From Conidiobolus incongruus B7586 (lineage: Eukaryota; Entomophthoromycota; Entomophthoromycetes; Entomophthorales; Conidiobolaceae): 10,249 nt of DNA. The notes beneath the pieces are model-generated. The model searched no databases. It was not told the DNA's origin and worked only from the letters and a program-made list of their open reading frames with translations. Shown in pieces: positions 7,820-10,249 of the stretch (positions are counted from its first letter, which is position 1; each line of letters begins with the position of its first letter). The stretch is from NCBI GenBank assembly GCA_000697335.1, contig JNEM01011941.1:1-10249 (forward strand). The letters run 5' to 3'. A program made the translations under genes and the position numbers.

Positions 7820-8606
7820 TCAAATTAAAAGATTTTGTAATTGAGCCAAAATATAAGTCCTCATTTTACCCAAACAAATGACTTCAACTCTAGATTTAAA
7901 AGAAAATATAAAAGGTTTTATAAAGTATGCAAACTCGACATAGCCATTAAATTCAAGCCAGAGTAATACCATATCAAGTACTGAAAAGAATCCTAATGTT
8001 AATAATAACTTCCATAGTGCTGACCTTACGGATGAGGAAGTTTCCTTATTCATTTTTTTTTTAAATTTATAGAATACAAATCCATTCATGATAATTTCGT
8101 ATCCGTAAATATAAGCTGCTAAAGCTTTTTCTAATGATTCGATAGCATACTCCATTTCATCACTATGGTTGAATTGATATATGCAATAAATTACTCCGAG
8201 GGAAAGTTGGCCAATAATGACGATTCCAGGATAAGTACACCAGAAGAATCGCCTAGTAGATCTAGAAAAAAAGATTGAGGTTTGACCAAGCATCATCCAC
8301 AGGAAACTTTGGATATACATTATCCAACAGCTCACAATAATCAGTTTGAGAACGAAACCAGCGCTTACACTGATTTCCAAACTGTGGAAGATGAGATAGC
8401 AACTTACTACAATTAAGGCAGAAACCAAACATATCCAGTGAAGCATCAAACTCTTAAAATCATCGACAACTGCTCCAATTACAAAAAACATAAGCACTTC
8501 ATCCAGTATAATTTGCAGAATGAGTGCCAATACTACTATATTGATTAATATTTCGAAAGATAATTCTAATATTTTTAATTGATATTTTTGCAATCATACT
8601 CTTCAT
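7820..8606 (-). CDS. Predicted 7TM membrane protein, probably with a mini first exon
   Basis: I do not recognise the family with certainty. The continuous frame 8593-7820 codes for 257 residues counted from a TTG codon that directly follows an in-frame TGA. In that numbering hydrophobic segments lie at about 13-40, 46-68, 73-103, 119-142, 157-175, 193-213 and 219-231, with basic clusters KFKKK (176-180) and KMR near the C-terminus. It lacks D/ERY, CWxP and NPxxY and is not a rhodopsin-type receptor. From memory only, its end (RSALWKLL, LLWLEF, KPFIFSFKSRVE) recalls a broad uncharacterised fungal 7TM group. The first in-frame ATG is codon 35 (8491-8489), which would cut off helix 1. A better model starts at ATG 8606 with exon 1 ATGAAGA, a GTATGA donor at 8599 and a phase-1 acceptor ending at 8536 (64 nt), 8533 (67 nt) or 8566 (34 nt). 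All three restore the frame, giving an N-terminus such as MKIVLAL and 240 to 250 residues. The gene converges on GPCR gene 2. Confidence 0.75.
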
Positions 8607-8629
8607 TTGAAAGTAAATTAAATCCAAAG

Positions 8630-8637
8630 TTTATATA
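8630..8637 (-). promoter_or_regulatory. TATA-like box of the 7TM gene
   Basis: TATATAAA on the minus strand, the same octamer as at GPCR gene 1, begins 31 bases before ATG 8606. This is closer than for the two receptor genes (74 and 60 bases), so either the leader is very short or the real start lies further downstream. Confidence 0.35.
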
Positions 8638-10249
8638 ATTTACAGAACTATGACAAAAGATGTAATCGGATATTGCATACCGAATTAAAACCTAAGTGCC
8701 ACAATTGTAATAATTCTCTAACAGTGTATTAACCATTAATTTTCAATTGTATCATATCCTAACAAACATATTGTAAATATTGATTTTGAATTATTCAAAT
8801 TTCTATCAAATTAAACTTCAATTATATTCCAATCCCTATAATTACTGATTATCAGTTTTAAATTGAATCAAATAACTATTCCAATTAAAACAATTGTTAT
8901 AAAGTTAAACCAAACTTTCAACCATTTATTAGTACTAAAGAACTGTTTGTAGATAATCATGATTATAGATCTTAACCAATGATAGTCATTGATTTTATAC
9001 ATCGGTATATTTTATCATTAAATATGAATATTATCAATATTTTGAAATGTTTAATTCAATTTGGATTGTTAAATCATATTAAAACTTTATATTCGATTGA
9101 ATATTTTTTAACTACTTTTTGAGAGAGGGTACATTTTGAATAGTTTGTAAAGGTTAATTAACTTATAAAATAAACCGGGTTGAATATAATTAAAGCTATA
9201 TAACCTTAATATATTGTTGAAATCGTTTATATAACTTGGCGTATAAATGTAAACGTATTATTATTATCAAACTTTTTTTAAATATAAGACTTAAATTATT
9301 AGAATAATTCTTTATTATATTAATTTAGTTCAAAAAGCTATACCATATACATTCTATATTACTAAGCTTTAGATAATCAAATAACAATAATTTCTATACT
9401 TTTGCTTAGAATTTAATAAATATTATATCATTATACAATTAAAACTTTAATATCATAATTGAAACTATTTTGGAAATGAATTTTATGAATATTTATTAGC
9501 TTTATTCAAGAATAAGATATTAGAAGGAATTGTGTTATATTTTATAATATGCTTTGTAAATAAATATCTTTGTTAGAAAAGTACTCATAGTATGATTTAG
9601 TAAATTATTTATTAATCTTGTTTTTTAACATATTGGGAGTGTATGTCTTAAAACCTATTGTTCAGATGTTATAGCAAAATATTCAAAAAACTGGATTCTT
9701 TTTTTATTCTTGCCTCTTTTGAGTTTCAATATTTTATTCAATGAGTGACCTAGGTTTTGGATAAATTTTAATAAAAGAGCTAAAGAGTATTATTTGATTA
9801 TAAACTAACAATTCGATTATAAATAAAAAGTAATGTGAATTTAAATATCAAATCTAGATCAATAGGTATTTTTATAATACCATATTTGCCTTAATAATCA
9901 GGATAAGATATTTTTTTATATAAATTATTATATATTACAAATTAATATTACAATTATTATTATATACCTTATATATCATTTTAGATCAAAATAAGACTTA
10001 AAACCAAAAAATATATATTATTTTATTTATCTTTAAAACTAATTATTTTTATTGAGTATTTTTTGGAAATATATAATATATATTTATTGAAATCTATAAA
10101 ATATTATTAATTAATATATATTAAAAATTCTATTATAATAATCTGATATAATTAATATTTAGAAGTTAATATTTCATATATTATTATTATTTATAAAAAT
10201 AAATTATTTGATATAATATATAAGAATTATAATTTTGAAAATATTATTA
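8638..10249. other. AT-rich intergenic stretch to the window end, one possible remnant
   Basis: Mostly stop-rich A/T sequence; the last 350 bases are nearly pure A/T. One patch at about 9545-9780 is less AT-rich and reads as protein-like text on the minus strand (for example GHSLNKILKL and RGKNKKRIQFFEYF) over about 75 codons with a few interruptions. It also has a 40-codon open run on the plus strand. No family is recognised, and runs of this kind are expected by chance at this composition. Neither tRNA-like boxes nor repeats were found. Confidence 0.5.

Noticed and set aside
8489-8593. TTG at 8593 as a true non-ATG start
   Set aside because: TTG initiation is a bacterial convention. The window is eukaryotic, and a splice model with an ATG and canonical signals is available.
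1410-8972. GATTATAGATCT repeated at 1410 and 8961
   Set aside because: Twelve-base matches are expected many times between segments of an AT-rich 10-kb window, and the flanks do not match.

Overview
The window is AT-rich eukaryotic DNA with islands of ordinary base composition that coincide with genes. Two islands encode rhodopsin-type (class A-like) seven-helix receptors and a third encodes another polytopic membrane protein. Single-exon class A-like receptors in a very AT-rich genome with short introns fit an early-diverging fungus, most plausibly an entomophthoralean such as Conidiobolus, where 'family A GPCR-like' genes are known to be numerous. That assignment rests on protein style and memory of the lineage, not on a database match, and no taxon-specific marker is present.

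Layout. Positions 157-386 hold a candidate very small gene of three mini-exons with two consensus introns (+). Positions 1760-2791 hold GPCR-like gene 1 (+). Positions 3169-4246 hold a dead mariner-family DNA transposon lying on the minus strand, still recognisable from its helix-turn-helix to its catalytic region. Positions 5887-6915 hold GPCR-like gene 2 (+), a clear but divergent paralogue of gene 1. Positions 7820-8606 hold a minus-strand gene for a predicted 7TM protein of unknown function, convergent with GPCR 2. Its long reading frame begins at a non-ATG codon just after a stop, so it probably has a short first exon. The rest, including 466-1685, 4269-5400, 6987-7819 and 8638-10249, is AT-rich sequence without a gene I can support.

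The two receptors would sit in the plasma membrane and signal to heterotrimeric G proteins. They keep the N1.50, C3.25-C(ECL2), R3.50 and P6.50 landmarks at rhodopsin-like spacing, but each has lost a different subset of the remaining class A switches. No ligand, effector or pathway partner is encoded nearby, so the locus reads as a piece of a dispersed receptor family rather than an operon-like system. I see no CRISPR array, tRNA, rRNA, virus-derived element or toxin system here.
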